53,950 nucleotides of DNA from JBBIPA01 sp037443085 (GTDB lineage: Bacteria > Chloroflexota > Dehalococcoidia > GIF9 > UBA5629), in NCBI GenBank assembly GCA_037443085.1, contig JBBIPA010000009.1:1-53950 (forward strand). The letters are read 5' to 3'. Each line of letters starts with the position of its first letter. Within the stretch, counting starts at the first letter, position 1. The notes beneath the pieces are model-generated. The model did no database searches. It saw nothing but the letters and a program-made list of their open reading frames with translations, and was not told where the DNA came from. Of this stretch, positions 41,867 to 51,056 are shown piece after piece. The translations under genes were made by a program, and so were the position numbers.

Positions 41867-43261
41867 TTGGACAAGGGTAAAGTAGCTCAAATAATCGGAA
41901 CAGTAGTCGATGTCGAATTTCCTCAAGAGGAACTGCCTGCAATCTACAACGCCATAGAAATCAACCAGAACGATACTAAAATAGTTCTTGAGGCTCAGCA
42001 TCATATTGGCAATAATTATGTTCGCTGTCTCGCGTTATGTCCTACCGACGGCTTACAGAGAGGTGCCGAGGCAATAGATACAGGTGCCCCAGTATCGGTT
42101 CCTGTAGGCAGGGCCACTCTGGGTCGTTTGTTTAATGTGTTTGGTGAGCCTTTAGACAATCTCGGCCCGGTAAAAGCTGAGAAACTCCTTCCAATACACC
42201 GTGAACCGCCGCTACTCGAGGAGCAGGAAACAACTACTCAGATGCTGGAAACGGGCCTTAAAGTAATTGACCTGATCACTCCTTTTACCAAGGGAGGTAA
42301 AATCGGAGCTTACGGTGGTGCTGGAGTTGGCAAGACAGTAATTATTATGGAGTTAATCCACAATATTGCCACTGAACACGGGGGGTTTTCCGTCTTTGCC
42401 GGCGTTGGCGAACGGTCCAGAGAAGGCAATGACCTCTGGATAGAAATGAAAGAATCCGGAGTGCTGGCAAAAACAATGCTTGTTTTTGGACAGATGAACG
42501 AGCCTCCCGGAGTCCGTGCTCGAATCGGCTTAACCGGCGTGACTATGGCTGAATACTTCCGTGAAACGGAAGGGCAGGACGTACTTCTTTTTATTGATAA
42601 CATCTATCGTCATATTCTAGCTAACATGGAGGTGTCAGCTTTACTTGGACGCATGCCATCGGCAGTAGGATACCAGCCGACCCTTGCCACTGATGTTGGA
42701 GAGCTGGAAGAGAGAATTACCTCCACCAAAAGAGGTTCTATCACATCCTTCCAGGCTATTTACGTACCCGCTGATGATTACACTGACCCCGGAATCGTGA
42801 CCACATTTGGCCATCTCGATGGGGTTATTTCCCTGGAGCGTTCCATTGCCGAACTGGGCATTTACCCGGCCGTTGACCCACTAACGTCTACTTCACGAAT
42901 ACTCGATCCACAGGTTGTCGGTGAAGAACATTACCAGACTGCCAGAGGAGTACAAAAAGTACTACAAAGGTATAAGGACCTACAAGACGTAATTGCCATC
43001 CTAGGCATGGAGGAACTTAGCGAGGAAGATAAACTAACTGTAGGCAGGGCGCGACGCATTCAAAGATTCCTGTCGCAACCCATGTTTGTAGCTGAAGCTT
43101 ATACCGGCAGAGAAGGCAGATACGTTCCAGTAAAAGAGACCATTCGAGGTTTTAAAGAGATACTTCAGGGAAAACACGACCAGCTCCCTGAAGCAGCCTT
43201 CTATATGGTGGGTACGATTGACGAGGCAGTAGAACAAGCCAAGAAAATCGGAGAGGCATAG
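41867..43261 (+). CDS. atpD: ATP synthase F1 subunit beta
   Basis: 464 aa catalytic subunit. P-loop GGAGVGKTV, GERSREGNDLW with the catalytic Glu, LLFIDNIYRHILANMEVSALLGRMPSAVGYQPTLATD, and the ELSEED segment that contacts the rotor. The start is a TTG with GAGGAGG six bases upstream. Its stop overlaps the atpC start by one base. Confidence 0.97.
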   Translation: MDKGKVAQIIGTVVDVEFPQEELPAIYNAIEINQNDTKIVLEAQHHIGNNYVRCLALCPTDGLQRGAEAIDTGAPVSVPVGRATLGRLFNVFGEPLDNLGPVKAEKLLPIHREPPLLEEQETTTQMLETGLKVIDLITPFTKGGKIGAYGGAGVGKTVIIMELIHNIATEHGGFSVFAGVGERSREGNDLWIEMKESGVLAKTMLVFGQMNEPPGVRARIGLTGVTMAEYFRETEGQDVLLFIDNIYRHILANMEVSALLGRMPSAVGYQPTLATDVGELEERITSTKRGSITSFQAIYVPADDYTDPGIVTTFGHLDGVISLERSIAELGIYPAVDPLTSTSRILDPQVVGEEHYQTARGVQKVLQRYKDLQDVIAILGMEELSEEDKLTVGRARRIQRFLSQPMFVAEAYTGREGRYVPVKETIRGFKEILQGKHDQLPEAAFYMVGTIDEAVEQAKKIGEA

Positions 43262-43686
43262 TGTCTAAACTGAAGCTGGAGATTGTTACTGCCGAGCGCC
43301 AGACTTTCGCTGGTGAGGTAAACGCCGTGATTGCACCGGGTACCGAAGGGCAGCTAGGCATCCTGCCCCATCATGCGCCGTTGATGACTATGCTCCAGCC
43401 TGGTGAACTCATAGTTAAGAAAGATGGCGAAGAGCTCTATCTGGCTATTACCGGGGGATTCCTTGAGGTGCGACCGGATAAAGTCATTATTCTGGCAGAT
43501 GCCTGTGAACATTGCGAGGAAATAGATACTGCACGTGCCGAAGCTGCCAAGAAACGGGCTGAAGAACGTCTCAAGTCACAATCCCCAGGAATAGACCATG
43601 CCCATGCTGAAGTGGCACTTCGGCGTGCTCTGGTTCGCCTTAAGGTTGCCGAGAAGATGCGCCGAAAATTCCGGCCGGGTGTTTAA
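43261..43686 (+). CDS. atpC: ATP synthase F1 subunit epsilon
   Basis: 141 aa. Beta-barrel LEIVTAERQTFAGEVNAVIAPGTEGQLGILPHHAPLMTML and a C-terminal helical hairpin (AEVALRRALVRLKVAEKMRRKF) that can inhibit the enzyme. GTG start overlapping the atpD TAG. Confidence 0.95.
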   Translation: MSKLKLEIVTAERQTFAGEVNAVIAPGTEGQLGILPHHAPLMTMLQPGELIVKKDGEELYLAITGGFLEVRPDKVIILADACEHCEEIDTARAEAAKKRAEERLKSQSPGIDHAHAEVALRRALVRLKVAEKMRRKFRPGV

Positions 43687-43691
43687 TGAAG

Positions 43692-43722
43692 AAAAAAACG
43701 GCTACTTCAAAAAGTAGCCGTT
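43692..43722. terminator. Bidirectional terminator between atpC and khpA
   Basis: A perfect 11-bp stem AACGGCTACTT / AAGTAGCCGTT (43697-43707 and 43712-43722). On the minus strand it is followed by a run of seven Ts, making a strong terminator for rpsP-khpA. On the plus strand the tail is weak, but the hairpin may still stop the atp transcript. Confidence 0.8.
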
Positions 43723-43772
43723 CTATCCCAATTATTAAATAAGACGTAGACTTTTTACACTGGCTATGGCAG

Positions 43773-44003
43773 TTACACTATTTCCAGCCTGACCCGTACT
43801 CCTGCTTTGGTAGCTGCTACTCTTAGCAAAGTCCGCATTGCTTCAGCAACTCGTCCTTGCTTACCGATTACTCTCCCTTTATCATCCACAGCCACTTCTA
43901 GCTTAATTACCAACCTATTATCTTCAGTTGTTTCTTCAGTGACCTTTACATCGTTGGGTGCACTTACAATGGATTTGGCGATGTATTCAACTAATTCCTT
44001 CAT
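43773..44003 (-). CDS. khpA: KH-domain RNA-binding protein KhpA
   Basis: 76 aa single KH domain: MKELVEYIAKSIVSAPNDV and the GxxG loop in GRVIGKQGRVAEAMRTLL. KhpA binds RNA with KhpB and affects cell division and elongation in Gram-positive bacteria. It follows rpsP by three bases, with its ribosome binding site (AAGGAG) inside the rpsP end, the common rpsP-khpA order. rimM and trmD, the usual next genes, are absent. Confidence 0.93.
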   Translation of the reverse strand: MKELVEYIAKSIVSAPNDVKVTEETTEDNRLVIKLEVAVDDKGRVIGKQGRVAEAMRTLLRVAATKAGVRVRLEIV

Positions 44004-44006
44004 TTA

Positions 44007-44348
44007 CTATGTCTCCTTGGTGGTTGTTTTGGGTTCGGTTGCAGACTTCTTGGATTTCGATTTTGCTGTCTTCGGCTTACCTGATAGCTTCAGTTTCAAT
44101 TTTGCTGGAATCTCAACTTCTGACTTTGAAAGTAATCGAGCCACGGTCTCCGTTGGTCTGGCACCACAACCAAGCCACTTGCTGGCCTTATCTTTATCAA
44201 CAGTAAGGCTCTCCGGGTCAGTTAACGGATTATAATGGCCGATGACCTCGATAAACGCACCATCACGTGGTGCCCTCGAGTCAGCAACCACTATCCGATA
44301 CATCGGCTTATTTTTAGCACCCACTCTTCGTAATCTTATTTTTACCAT
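44007..44348 (-). CDS. rpsP: Ribosomal protein S16
   Basis: 113 aa. MVKIRLRRVGAKNKPMYRIVVADSRAPRDG, IEVIGHYNPL and DKASKWLGCGARPTETVARLL are conserved. A Lys/Ser/Thr-rich tail of about 25 residues (SGKPKTAKSKSKKSATEPKT) extends beyond the compact S16 core. AAAGGGAC precedes the ATG. Confidence 0.96.
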   Translation of the reverse strand: MVKIRLRRVGAKNKPMYRIVVADSRAPRDGAFIEVIGHYNPLTDPESLTVDKDKASKWLGCGARPTETVARLLSKSEVEIPAKLKLKLSGKPKTAKSKSKKSATEPKTTTKET

Positions 44349-44389
44349 AGTCCCTTTCTTAAATTGAATCTGTGAAATTTTTACTGGCT

Positions 44390-44418
44390 ATTATGCCCCA
44401 AGCCGTTTCGCCTGTCAA
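44390..44418 (-). promoter_or_regulatory. Sigma-70 promoter of rpsP-khpA
   Basis: Minus-strand TTGACA (44413-44418), a 17-base spacer and CATAAT (44390-44395), about 42 bases before the rpsP ATG. Confidence 0.8.
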
Positions 44419-44469
44419 TAGCACCACTCGTCTGGCGCACTGTCACAGAACACGGTACCACGATTAATG

Positions 44470-44498
44470 TTGCCACTAACAAACAGAGCTATTATAAT
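44470..44498 (+). promoter_or_regulatory. Sigma-70 promoter of the endonuclease V gene, placed for a leaderless mRNA
   Basis: TTGCCA (44470-44475), 17 bases, then a perfect TATAAT (44493-44498). The GTG start codon is at 44505, where transcription itself should begin, so the mRNA would lack a 5' leader and ribosome binding site. Confidence 0.75.
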
Positions 44499-44504
44499 CA
44501 AAGC

Positions 44505-45206
44505 GTGAAAATAAGCCAATTACATGACTGGCAACTGAGTATTAACCAGGCTAAACAAGTGCAAAGAGACCTGGCAAATCAGGTGTGCCGGAAAAATGAG
44601 GTGACCGAACCTCGCCTTATTGCCGGCTCTGATATTTCGGCACCTGATTCCCATGGCATCGCACATGCTGCCGTGGTTATTTTACGATATCCCGGCCTCG
44701 AACTGGTAGAGGTACAAGTAGTCGATGGCAAACCCGGTTTCCCTTATGTTCCGGGTCTATTGTCTTTTCGGGAAATACCTTTTCTCTTGAGCGCCTTCAA
44801 AAATTTATCAAACGAGCCTGACCTTCTTCTGGTAGATGGACAAGGTGCTGCTCACCCCAGGCGTTTTGGGCTCGCCTCCCACTTGGGATTGATTCTCGAT
44901 ATACCCACTATTGGCTGTGCCAAATCCAGACTCTGTGGTCAGCATGAACCATTAGTTAACAGGAAAGCTGGTTCATACGCCGAATTAATCGACAATAATG
45001 AGGTCATTGGCGCTGCGCTGGTAACTAAAAATAGTGCGACTCCAATTTATGTTTCTATAGGCCACAAGGTTAATTTGCCTGCTGCTTTATTCTGGGTGAT
45101 GGAATGTTGCCACGGCTATCGCTTGCCAGAGCCTTGTCGTTTAGCTCACCTCGCTGCTGGCGGTAAATATCAGACCTCGAAATCACTCGCACCAAGTAAA
45201 ATTTGA
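44505..45206 (+). CDS. nfi: Endonuclease V (deoxyinosine 3' endonuclease)
   Basis: 233 aa repair nuclease cleaving one base 3' to deoxyinosine. Family landmarks: IAGSDIS with the first metal Asp, VVILRYPGLELVEVQVVDG, FPYVPGLLSFREIPFLL with the Glu, LLLVDGQGAAHPRRFGLASHLGL with the second Asp, PTIGCAKSRLCG, and GHKVNLPAAL. No later in-frame Met or Val start leaves the N-terminal domain intact, so the GTG at 44505 is favoured although there is no ribosome binding site (see promoter). Divergent from rpsP and 28 bases before prfB. Confidence 0.92.
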   Translation: MKISQLHDWQLSINQAKQVQRDLANQVCRKNEVTEPRLIAGSDISAPDSHGIAHAAVVILRYPGLELVEVQVVDGKPGFPYVPGLLSFREIPFLLSAFKNLSNEPDLLLVDGQGAAHPRRFGLASHLGLILDIPTIGCAKSRLCGQHEPLVNRKAGSYAELIDNNEVIGAALVTKNSATPIYVSIGHKVNLPAALFWVMECCHGYRLPEPCRLAHLAAGGKYQTSKSLAPSKI

Positions 45207-45234
45207 TCTGCCTAGACTGAAGGGAGAAGAGAAT

Positions 45235-46339
45235 ATGCAAGAGGAAAAAGAGAAGTTAGAAACCATGCGCCGCCGGATCTATGACACAATGGTGCGTCTT
45301 TGATATAGCCAACAGAGAGAAGGAGATAGCTCAACTTGAAGCTCAGGCATCGCAACCTGATTTTTGGCTTGATCAAGCTAAGGCGCAACTTACTATGCGC
45401 CGATTGGATGCGGCCAAGGCTGTTGTAGCCACCTGGCGCGGATTGGAAAGGAAAATTACTGACCTTGATGAAATAACAGCACTGGTTATCGAAGAACAGG
45501 ACCTATCGCTTCGAGAAGAAATTCAGCATGAAGTTGAAAACCTAGAAGCTCATCTTGACAGTTTGGAAATTCAACTGATGCTGAATAGCGAGTACGATGC
45601 CAGAGATGCTATAGTAGCCATTCATGCAGGTGCCGGTGGCACCGAGTCTCAGGACTGGGCAGAGATGCTATTAAGGATGTATCTTCGCTGGGCAGAAAGG
45701 CAACACTATCAGGCTGAGATTCTGGATACTTCTCCAGGCGAAGAGGCCGGCATTAAAAGTGCTACTATTGAGGTTAGAGGCGAACATGCCTATGGGTATT
45801 TAAAATCGGAACACGGGGTTCACCGGTTAGTCCGACTATCACCGTTCGATGCTGACCATGCTCGACATACTTCGTTTGTTCTGGTTGAAGTATTGCCTGA
45901 GGTAAAAGAACAGACTGAAATCCAGATTAATCCTGAGGACTTAAAAATTGATACCTATCGATCAAGCGGCCCCGGGGGACAGCACATGCAGAAAACGAGC
46001 AGTGCTGTGAGAATTACCCATATTCCTACCGGCTTGATTGTTACCTGCGAAAGTCAGAGGTCCCAATATCAGAATAAAGAAAGCGCTCTCAGAGTACTAC
46101 ATGCCCGCCTACTTGAAGTAGAATTAAAGAAGAGGGAGGCGGAGAAGGCAAAACTTAAAGGTAAACGCATTGAGGCAGGTTGGGGTAATCAAATAAGAAG
46201 CTACGTTCTCCATCCTTATAAAATGGTAAAGGACCACCGGACTGGTTATGAAACCAGCATTACTACCGCTGTGCTAGATGGAGAGCTGGACGAATTTATT
46301 GTGAGTTATCTTAGATCGAAAGTGGGAGAGGAAAAATGA
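45235..46339 (+). CDS. prfB: Peptide chain release factor 2, expressed by programmed +1 frameshift
   Basis: The first 22 codons from ATG (45235, after GGGAG) end at CTT TGA (45298-45303). Shifting +1 at CTT continues DIANREKEIAQLEAQASQPD to 46339, giving about 367 aa. RF2 recognises UGA and UAA, and the frameshift at its own UGA autoregulates synthesis, as in E. coli. The protein has the RF2 recognition tripeptide SPF (RLSPFDADHARHTSF) and the catalytic GGQ (SSGPGGQHMQKTSSAVRITH). It is not a broken gene. It overlaps the next gene by four bases. Confidence 0.95.
45289..45304 (+). promoter_or_regulatory. prfB +1 frameshift signal
   Basis: The slip site is CTT-TGA-T at 45298-45304, with a partial Shine-Dalgarno-like ATGGTG at 45289-45294 (three bases before CTT; E. 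coli has AGGGGG). After slipping, the ribosome reads GAT ATA GCC. Confidence 0.9.
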
Positions 46340-47505
46340 TAAAACGTTTTCTATTGGTTTTCTTAATCATTATTTTGCTGGCTATTCCATCGATAGTGCA
46401 TGCCGGTGAAGATATCTCTTTAATCGACAGCGCCACCGAGAATCATTTTCCTTCTGCTCTGGTTTTTAAAATGAAAGCGGAAAGTTCCAGCGATATCATT
46501 CGGATCAGACTCAATTACCAGGTCGAAAAGATGAATTTTGCCAGAGTTGTTAGCGAAGCCTGGCCGGAGTTTGTGCCGTCGCCCCGGGTTGAAGCCAGAT
46601 GGATTTGGGATATGCGGAAGGCAAGCCTGCCGCCATCAGCAACAATTCACTACTGGTGGATAATAGAAAATAAATCCGGCAGCAAATTGGTAACCACCTC
46701 AAAGACAATTCGATTTAACGATAATCGTTATAATTGGAAAAGTGTTTCTTCGGGAAAATTGACTATGCACTATTATGAGCTCAACCAATCAACAGCAAAC
46801 GAGTTGATGATAGCTTCTCAACAAGCGGTAGAAAAATTGGCAGAAGCTACTGGCGTTCGTCTTGAAAAACCGGTTGAGCTGTATATTTATGCCAGTTCAA
46901 AAGACTTACAGGGCTCGATGGTTTTCCCCAGGGAATGGACAGGCGGCACTGCTTTCACGCAACATGGCATTATTGCCATTGGCATTTCATCACAAAATCT
47001 GGATTGGGGGAAAAAAGCCCTGGCGCATGAGCTGGCACATATGGTGACACACCAGTTGACTTTCAGTCCTTATGGCGCCAATCTGCCGACATGGCTTGAT
47101 GAGGGCCTTGCCATGCATGTGGAAGGTGAACTGGACTCCAGCATGCGGTCATACCTCAAAAAGGCTGTTGATAAGCAGAAACTCATTTCAGTTCGCAGCC
47201 TGTCCAGCCCTTTTTCCGCGAAATCAGAAGAAGCCTATCTTTCCTACGCTCAGAGCCAGAGCATAATCGAATTCCTGCTACGCAATTATGGCAAAGACAG
47301 CATATCCAACCTGCTAAGGCTTTTGAAAGAAGGTTATAGTATTGATGAGGCATTGACCAAAACCTACGGCTTCGATCAGGATGGACTTGATTCGCTGTGG
47401 GGCAAATCGCTGAAATTGTCGGGAGGACCACTCGTGCCTTCTTTAAGCATGAACCCATTATTCCCTATTCAATTCATGCCATATTCCAGATTAATAATCC
47501 GGTAA
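46336..47505 (+). CDS. Secreted or anchored gluzincin metallopeptidase (peptidase MA-like)
   Basis: 389 aa. A signal peptide (KRFLLVFLIIILLAIPSIVHAG) precedes a beta-rich N-terminal domain with Trp-rich segments (ARWIWDMRKASLPPSATIHYWW). The zinc-protease motif HELAHMVTH is near residue 230, with the third ligand Glu in TWLDEGLAMHVEG about 23 residues later, the peptidase MA/gluzincin pattern. The C-terminus has helical repeats (SYAQSQSIIEFLLRNYG...LLRLLKEGYSIDEAL). The substrate is unknown. The ATG overlaps the prfB stop (ATGA). Confidence 0.87.
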   Translation: MIKRFLLVFLIIILLAIPSIVHAGEDISLIDSATENHFPSALVFKMKAESSSDIIRIRLNYQVEKMNFARVVSEAWPEFVPSPRVEARWIWDMRKASLPPSATIHYWWIIENKSGSKLVTTSKTIRFNDNRYNWKSVSSGKLTMHYYELNQSTANELMIASQQAVEKLAEATGVRLEKPVELYIYASSKDLQGSMVFPREWTGGTAFTQHGIIAIGISSQNLDWGKKALAHELAHMVTHQLTFSPYGANLPTWLDEGLAMHVEGELDSSMRSYLKKAVDKQKLISVRSLSSPFSAKSEEAYLSYAQSQSIIEFLLRNYGKDSISNLLRLLKEGYSIDEALTKTYGFDQDGLDSLWGKSLKLSGGPLVPSLSMNPLFPIQFMPYSRLIIR

Positions 47506-47554
47506 CTTCTGCTTTTCGCTGAAAACAATTTTTAAATAAGCTGGTAAAGTAAAC

Positions 47555-48244
47555 ATGAAAAACTCGTTCACTATTCACGACCTTCCTGCAGCCGAACGCC
47601 CCAGAGAGCGACTGTTAAAACTTGGCACGGAGGCGCTATCCACTCAAGAAGTACTGGCGCTGATACTGGGTAGAGGTATAAAAGGTGAATCTGTTTGGGT
47701 CACAGCACAAAATCTGCTTACCACGTTCGGCAGCCTCAAAAGCATTGCTAATGCCTCAATCACTGAGTTGCGTCAGGTAAAAGGTATTGGATTGGCCAAA
47801 GCAACGCAAATTAAAGCGGCATTCGAACTTGCCAAACGACTCGACCATTCTTCAGACCAAATATCCGGAATAAAGGTCAAATCCCCTGAAGATGTTATCA
47901 GAGTAGTGAAGAATAAGCTAAAGGGCAAGAAAAAAGAGCATTTCCTGGTGCTTTCTCTGGATACTAGAAATCACCCTGTAGACATTCAAACCATTTCTAT
48001 TGGCAGTCTCGATTCCAGCATTGTGCATCCCCGCGAGGTATTCAAAGAAGCCATCTCGTCCTGCGCCGCCTCAGTAGTTTTTGTGCACAATCATCCTTCC
48101 GGGGACCCTGAGCCATCAGAAGAAGACATTAAGTTAACCAAACGCCTTGTCGAAGTTGGTGAAATTATGGGAATTGACGTTCTGGATCATGTCATCGTCT
48201 GTGATAGCCATTATTTAAGCATGAAGGCGAAGAACTTGCTTTAA
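47555..48244 (+). CDS. radC: RadC-family JAMM protein
   Basis: 229 aa. N-terminal helix-hairpin-helix part (ITELRQVKGIGLAKATQIKAA) and C-terminal MPN domain with the JAMM metal motif HNHPSGDPEPSEED plus DHVIVCD. Despite the name, a DNA-repair role is not established; a DNA-processing metalloprotein is the usual guess. N-terminus DLPAAERPRERLLKLG is typical. Confidence 0.93.
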   Translation: MKNSFTIHDLPAAERPRERLLKLGTEALSTQEVLALILGRGIKGESVWVTAQNLLTTFGSLKSIANASITELRQVKGIGLAKATQIKAAFELAKRLDHSSDQISGIKVKSPEDVIRVVKNKLKGKKKEHFLVLSLDTRNHPVDIQTISIGSLDSSIVHPREVFKEAISSCAASVVFVHNHPSGDPEPSEEDIKLTKRLVEVGEIMGIDVLDHVIVCDSHYLSMKAKNLL

Positions 48245-48275
48245 TGTCAGAGCACATTCTGATTTGGAGGTAGCC

Positions 48276-48965
48276 ATGGCGTACGAATACGAAATTAACG
48301 AATACGCTAAAGAAGAATCATGGCGCATGTTTCGGATAATGGGAGAGCTGGTAGAAGGATTTGACAAGCTTTCAGGCTTGGGCCCGGCAGTCAGCTTCTA
48401 CGGGTCGGCCCGGATCAAACCTGATGATAAGCTTTACGTTCAAACCGAAGAAATAGCCTATCGCCTTGGCACGCTCGGCTTTGCCATCATTACTGGCGGC
48501 GGGCCAGGTGTTATGGAGGCGGCAAACAAAGGAGCGCTCAGGGCAGGAACCAGGTCAATCGGGCTTAACATTGAACTGCCTGAAGAGCAGGCCTGCAATG
48601 ATTATACTACAAAATCAATTACCTTTCGGCATTTTTATGTCCGCAAATTGATGCTGGTGAAATATGCTACCGCGTTTATCATAATGCCAGGTGGCTTGGG
48701 GACTCTTGATGAATTAGCTGAAGTGCTCACATTAATGCAAACACGCAAGATCAAGCCTTTTCCGGTAATTATGTTTGATAGCAGTTACTGGAAAGGATTT
48801 CTCGACTGGCTCCGCGGCACAGTTCTGGCAGAAGACCTGGTTTCTGAAGAGGATTTCGACTTATTGAGAATCTGTGACGAAACAAATGCCGTTGTCGATG
48901 TCGTTCAGGAATGGTATATCAAGCAGGAAATTGTGGGGAAGAAGGCTGTAGCCAGAACACACTAG
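48276..48965 (+). CDS. LOG-family protein (cytokinin riboside phosphoribohydrolase-like)
   Basis: 229 aa. Rossmann-like fold with GFAIITGGGPGVMEAANKGA and MPGGLGTLDELAEVLTLMQT, the two LOG motifs (PGGxGTxxE). The family hydrolyses nucleotide 5'-monophosphates to base and ribose phosphate. The ATG at 48276 has GGAGG six bases upstream; the TTG at 48264 is upstream of that site and rejected. Confidence 0.9.
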   Translation: MAYEYEINEYAKEESWRMFRIMGELVEGFDKLSGLGPAVSFYGSARIKPDDKLYVQTEEIAYRLGTLGFAIITGGGPGVMEAANKGALRAGTRSIGLNIELPEEQACNDYTTKSITFRHFYVRKLMLVKYATAFIIMPGGLGTLDELAEVLTLMQTRKIKPFPVIMFDSSYWKGFLDWLRGTVLAEDLVSEEDFDLLRICDETNAVVDVVQEWYIKQEIVGKKAVARTH

Positions 48966-48992
48966 AAAATGCAACGGGCATCTCCAGGCATC

Positions 48993-50411
48993 TCAGCAAA
49001 ATGCCCAGTCTAATGAAATCTCTTCCCGATAGCTGGGTATTGCTATGTTCCAGCCGTTTTTATCTCCTACCAGGCTGGCAAAACGCTCTGCGGCATTTGC
49101 CTCGCCATGAGTGATGAATAGCCGTCGCGGCGGCTTTTTGAAACCATAGAGCCATCGCAATAGCTGATTCTGGTCAGCATGCGCTGAAAACCCATTTATC
49201 TGTGCCACCTTCGCTTTTACTGGATAATATTGACCCAATATCCTTACCTCGTCGGCGCCATCAACAATTCTCCTACCCAGGGTGCCATCTGCTTGATATC
49301 CAACAAAGAGTATCGTGCTCTCCTGTCTGGAGATGTTTGCCACTAGATGATGCTTTATCCTGCCGCCGGTGCACATTCCCGAACCTGCGATAATAATAAT
49401 AGTCCCGGCTATATGGTTTATTGCCTTTGATTCATCTATCGTCCTCACCAGATGTAATCCCTGAAAATGAAAGGGGGATTTTCCATGGTCAACAAGGCGC
49501 AGCATATCCTTGTCGAATGATTCAGGATGCTTTTCAAAAACATCGGTAACGCTAACTGCCATCGGGCTATCAACAAAAACCATTATGTGAGGTATGCGAT
49601 TCTCTATCAATAGCTTATTCAAGTAATAGAGGACTTCCTGTGTTCTCTCCAGAGCAAAGCTGGGAATGACTACATTGCCCTTCGATTCAACAGTTGCATT
49701 GATGACATCAGCAAACTCATTAGCTGATTCTTCCGGACTGGGTAGCACTCGATCTCCATAAGTGGACTCCACAAGAACATAATCAGCCTCTTCAAACAGA
49801 GTGGGGTCATTTAGTATGGGTTTCTCCCACCGCCCGATGTCACCCGGAAATATAATTGTTCTCCCTTCCTGTCCCTCCCCTATCCTCACCTGGATCATAG
49901 CCGAGCCAAGAATATGCCCCGCATCATGAAAGGTCGCTTCAATGCCTTCGCTAATAGCGAAGGTCTTATTATACGCCCTCGGTGAGAACAGGGGAACGGA
50001 AGATTTAGCATCATCCGGCGTATATAGTGGTGTTTCCGGATAAGGTCCTCTTCTGCCCTCCCTGTCATGCCTTTTCTTTTTGAACTCCACATCTTCCACC
50101 TGCAGCCTTGCCGCATCCATAAGGGTAATTTCAGCGATTTCAGCGGTAGCAGGCGTGCAATAAATGGGATTATCGAAACCCTCCCGCACCAATTTGGGTA
50201 CCAAACCACAATGATCCAGATGAGCATGAGTCAAAAGGATTGCATCCAGGTTTTTAGGCGAAAAAGTAAGTGGCGCCCAATTGCGGTCTAAATGCTGTCT
50301 TTCCTGGTAAAGCCCGCAATCAACCAAAAACTTCGCCCGGTTGGCTTCAACAAGGTATCGTGAGCCGGTGACACTTTGGGCACCGCCGAGAAATGTTAAT
50401 TTAATCTTCAT
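48993..50411 (-). CDS. Metallo-beta-lactamase/beta-CASP RNA-processing nuclease
   Basis: 472 aa. MBL motif 2 THAHLDHCGLVPKL, motif 3 TFHDAGHILGSAMI, motif 4 FPGDIGRWEKPIL, and the beta-CASP part: VLVESTYGDR, PSFALERTQEVLYYLN, IIAGSGMCTGGRIKHHL, INGFSAHADQNQLLRW and FITHGEANAAERFA. This is the YSH1/CPSF-like class without an N-terminal KH domain, predicted to be an RNA endonuclease or 5'-3' exonuclease. Its ATG lies three bases after the DUF2284 stop, implying coupled translation. Confidence 0.93.
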   Translation of the reverse strand: MKIKLTFLGGAQSVTGSRYLVEANRAKFLVDCGLYQERQHLDRNWAPLTFSPKNLDAILLTHAHLDHCGLVPKLVREGFDNPIYCTPATAEIAEITLMDAARLQVEDVEFKKKRHDREGRRGPYPETPLYTPDDAKSSVPLFSPRAYNKTFAISEGIEATFHDAGHILGSAMIQVRIGEGQEGRTIIFPGDIGRWEKPILNDPTLFEEADYVLVESTYGDRVLPSPEESANEFADVINATVESKGNVVIPSFALERTQEVLYYLNKLLIENRIPHIMVFVDSPMAVSVTDVFEKHPESFDKDMLRLVDHGKSPFHFQGLHLVRTIDESKAINHIAGTIIIIAGSGMCTGGRIKHHLVANISRQESTILFVGYQADGTLGRRIVDGADEVRILGQYYPVKAKVAQINGFSAHADQNQLLRWLYGFKKPPRRLFITHGEANAAERFASLVGDKNGWNIAIPSYREEISLDWAFC

Positions 50412-50414
50412 AAA

Positions 50415-51056
50415 CTAATATACAAGAACCAGCCCTAAACGATGTCCGTGTGGTATATCACCAGCTTGTACTCTTGCACCTATTGGGTAAATGTCCCAAC
50501 CTACCTTTGTGGCCATGGTATACACATCCATTCCCATCCCCTCCATTGAAGACCTGGCTTTCAGTGGATACCGGCAACCTTGACCGGTAACTAAAGCGCT
50601 GCACTCTTGCTTGGGACAGAAAAATAGCTTGCAAGGCCCCAGGGCAAAGCCCAGAGCCAGATGATACCCGTCATAAAAAGCATCAGCTTCAATCTTGGAC
50701 ACAATCTCATACATCTTCAATGCAGTTGGAACATGGGAGCCAACTTTAAGCACATGCTGTCCGGTCAGAAGCTCAGAAGGCACTCGAATGTCACAGAAGA
50801 TGCCATATTTGAACTTATTCACCAGCTCCCTGACATCTTTTACATCCATGCTGTTTGGTGGGCAATGCGCATTAGTTCCATACCATTCACACTTTGGATA
50901 CCTGCATTTGGCGCGGACACGTTCATCCACAACAATCATGTCAGTAGTGATGGTTTTGGCATCCGTTGCACCTAACTCTACAGCCTTCGCCCGATACTTT
51001 TCCAAATCGCTTTTTAGCAGGTCTTCTGGAACTTTTTCGATAATCTTCCTGGACAT
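50415..51056 (-). CDS. DUF2284 predicted metal-binding protein
   Basis: 213 aa. Cysteine-rich pattern CRYPKCEWYGTNAHCPP and later GPCKLFFCPKQECSALVTGQGCRYPLKARSSMEGMGMDVY, with WDIYPIG at the C-terminus, as in DUF2284 proteins of anaerobes. It likely holds an Fe-S cluster or zinc; function unknown. First gene of a two-gene unit with the beta-CASP nuclease. Confidence 0.85.
   Translation of the reverse strand: MSRKIIEKVPEDLLKSDLEKYRAKAVELGATDAKTITTDMIVVDERVRAKCRYPKCEWYGTNAHCPPNSMDVKDVRELVNKFKYGIFCDIRVPSELLTGQHVLKVGSHVPTALKMYEIVSKIEADAFYDGYHLALGFALGPCKLFFCPKQECSALVTGQGCRYPLKARSSMEGMGMDVYTMATKVGWDIYPIGARVQAGDIPHGHRLGLVLVY

Noticed and set aside
45235..45303. Frameshifted, broken prfB or a separate 22-codon leader gene
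   Set aside because: The CTT-TGA site and the continuation at GAT match the conserved RF2 programmed frameshift.
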